DNA of 6,205 nucleotides from an uncultured Ruminococcus sp. (lineage in GTDB: Bacteria > Bacillota > Clostridia > Oscillospirales > Acutalibacteraceae), in the NCBI GenBank assembly GCA_902803125.1, contig CADCOZ010000128.1:1-6205 (forward strand), read 5' to 3'. Positions within the stretch are counted from its first letter, which is position 1, and each line of letters starts with the position of its first letter. The translations under genes and the position numbers were made by a program. Shown here in pieces: positions 5,116-6,205 of this stretch. The notes beneath the pieces are model-generated. The model had not been told where the DNA came from, did not search any database, and saw only the letters and a program-made list of their open reading frames with translations.

Positions 5116-6205
5116 ATGGGAAAACCGGTTATAGCTATAGTCGGCCGGCCAAATGTCGGCAAATCGACTTTATTTAATAAATTAGTAGGTCAGCGTGTGG
5201 CCATCGTCAATGATACGCCCGGCGTGACAAGGGACAGAATCTTTGGCGAGTGTGAATGGCGCGGCAGAAAGTTATCACTGGTCGATACGGGCGGTATTGA
5301 ACCGTATTCGGACGATATCATTCTCAAGCAAATGCGGCGGCAGGCTCAGTTAGCCATTGATGCGGCTGACGTGATTGTGCTGGTAACGGATTTGACCAGC
5401 GGTGTGGTGGCCACGGATCACGATGTGGCGATGATGCTGCAAAAAAGCCAGCGGCCGGTGGTGCTGTGCGTGAATAAGTGCGACAGAGTGGGCGAGCCGG
5501 ATCCGGCGTTCTATGAGTTCTATAACTTGGGACTGGGCGACCCCATTCAGGTATCATCGGTGCATGGTCACGGAACGGGTGACCTGCTGGATGCGGTGCT
5601 GTCGTATCTGCCCGAAACGGCAGAAGGGGAAGAAGAGGACGATACCGTCAGCGTGGCGATCATCGGCCGGCCGAATGCGGGAAAATCTTCTCTGGTGAAC
5701 AAAATTACAGGGGAAGAGCGGTGTATTGTGTCGGATATCGCCGGCACGACCCGTGACAGTATTGATACCATCGTGACCAACAGCTTCGGAAGGTTCCGCC
5801 TGACCGATACCGCAGGGATTCGCCGCCGCAGCCGCATTGAGGACGAGATTGAAAAATACAGTATCCTGCGGGCAAAAATGGCCATTGAACGCAGCGATGT
5901 TTGTCTGGTCATGATTGATGCCACGGTGGGCTTTACGGAACAGGACTCCAAAATTGCGGGACTGGCTCATGAATCCGGCAAGGCGTGTGTGATTGTTGTC
6001 AATAAGTGGGACGCTGTCGAGAAAAACGACAAAACCATGAACGAGTACCGCAAAAAATTAGAAGCGGATTTTTCGTTCATGTCCTATGCCCCGATGGTGT
6101 TTATTTCTGCCAAGACCGGTCAGCGTATCGACAAGCTGTTTGAGTGGATCAATACGGTGGTGAATGCGGCGGCGATGCGTATCTCCACAGGAACGCTGAA
6201 TGACC
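5116..6205 (+). CDS. der: Ribosome assembly GTPase Der (EngA), 3' end outside window
   Basis: Der is an essential GTPase with two tandem G domains that helps mature the 50S ribosomal subunit. The 363 visible residues contain both domains. G domain 1 has GRPNVGKS (10-17), the DTPGVTRD switch region (33-40), DTGG (57-60), NKCD (120-123) and an SSVHGHG G5 region (147-153). An acidic linker (TAEGEEEDD, 168-176) follows. G domain 2 has GRPNAGKS (184-191), IAGTTRDS (208-215), DTAG (231-234), NKWD (296-299) and SAKTG (331-335). The family is usually about 440 residues, so roughly 75, mostly the C-terminal KH-like domain that contacts rRNA, lie beyond the window. No frameshift or missing catalytic motif is seen. 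It follows rpmF across a terminator, so it probably has its own promoter or depends on read-through; the leader shows unusual hairpins. Confidence 0.97.
   Translation, partial: MGKPVIAIVGRPNVGKSTLFNKLVGQRVAIVNDTPGVTRDRIFGECEWRGRKLSLVDTGGIEPYSDDIILKQMRRQAQLAIDAADVIVLVTDLTSGVVATDHDVAMMLQKSQRPVVLCVNKCDRVGEPDPAFYEFYNLGLGDPIQVSSVHGHGTGDLLDAVLSYLPETAEGEEEDDTVSVAIIGRPNAGKSSLVNKITGEERCIVSDIAGTTRDSIDTIVTNSFGRFRLTDTAGIRRRSRIEDEIEKYSILRAKMAIERSDVCLVMIDATVGFTEQDSKIAGLAHESGKACVIVVNKWDAVEKNDKTMNEYRKKLEADFSFMSYAPMVFISAKTGQRIDKLFEWINTVVNAAAMRISTGTLND

Overview
All genes in this window lie on the + strand, are compact and have strong AAGGAGG-type ribosome binding sites. The gene set is an energy-coupling-factor (ECF) transporter module, truA, a DUF5711-like membrane protein, DUF177/YceD with rpmF, and der. 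This points to a low-to-mid GC member of the Bacillota, most likely class Clostridia, perhaps the Oscillospirales (ruminococcal) lineage. The DUF5711-like protein and a hairpin-rich intergenic repeat favour that placement. The taxonomic call is inference from gene content and style, not a database match. TGA, TAA and TAG are all used as stops, so the standard bacterial code applies.

Layout. (1) 1-1679: the ecfA2 ATPase gene, cut by the left edge, followed by ecfT. The two are nearly fused: the ecfA2 stop is 2 nt before the preferred ecfT start. (2) 1787-2542: truA, a tRNA pseudouridine synthase, after a 107-nt gap. (3) 2543-2821: a gene-poor spacer whose right part is a tight cluster of four hairpins that looks like a dispersed repeat. 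(4) 2822-4084: a 420-aa single-pass membrane protein with a beta-propeller-like outer domain, resembling DUF5711, of unknown function. (5) 4085-4237: a possible weak terminator, then a textbook sigma-A promoter (TTGACA, 17 bp, TATAAT) with an A-tract UP-like element. (6) 4238-4945: a DUF177/YceD gene and rpmF (ribosomal protein L32), closed by a strong intrinsic terminator at 5011-5042. (7) 5043-5115: a short leader with two further hairpins, one able to form two mutually exclusive stems next to the der ribosome binding site. (8) 5116-6205: der (EngA), a double-GTPase ribosome assembly factor, cut by the right edge.

How the genes fit together. Most of the window is core growth machinery: vitamin or metal uptake through an ECF module, tRNA modification, rRNA accumulation plus ribosomal protein L32, and 50S subunit assembly by Der. 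DUF177-rpmF forms a self-contained unit with its own promoter and terminator. I found no defence system, CRISPR array, transposase, tRNA or rRNA. The least explained parts are the DUF5711-like protein, the hairpin cluster in front of it, and the leader in front of der. No clearly new multi-gene system is visible.
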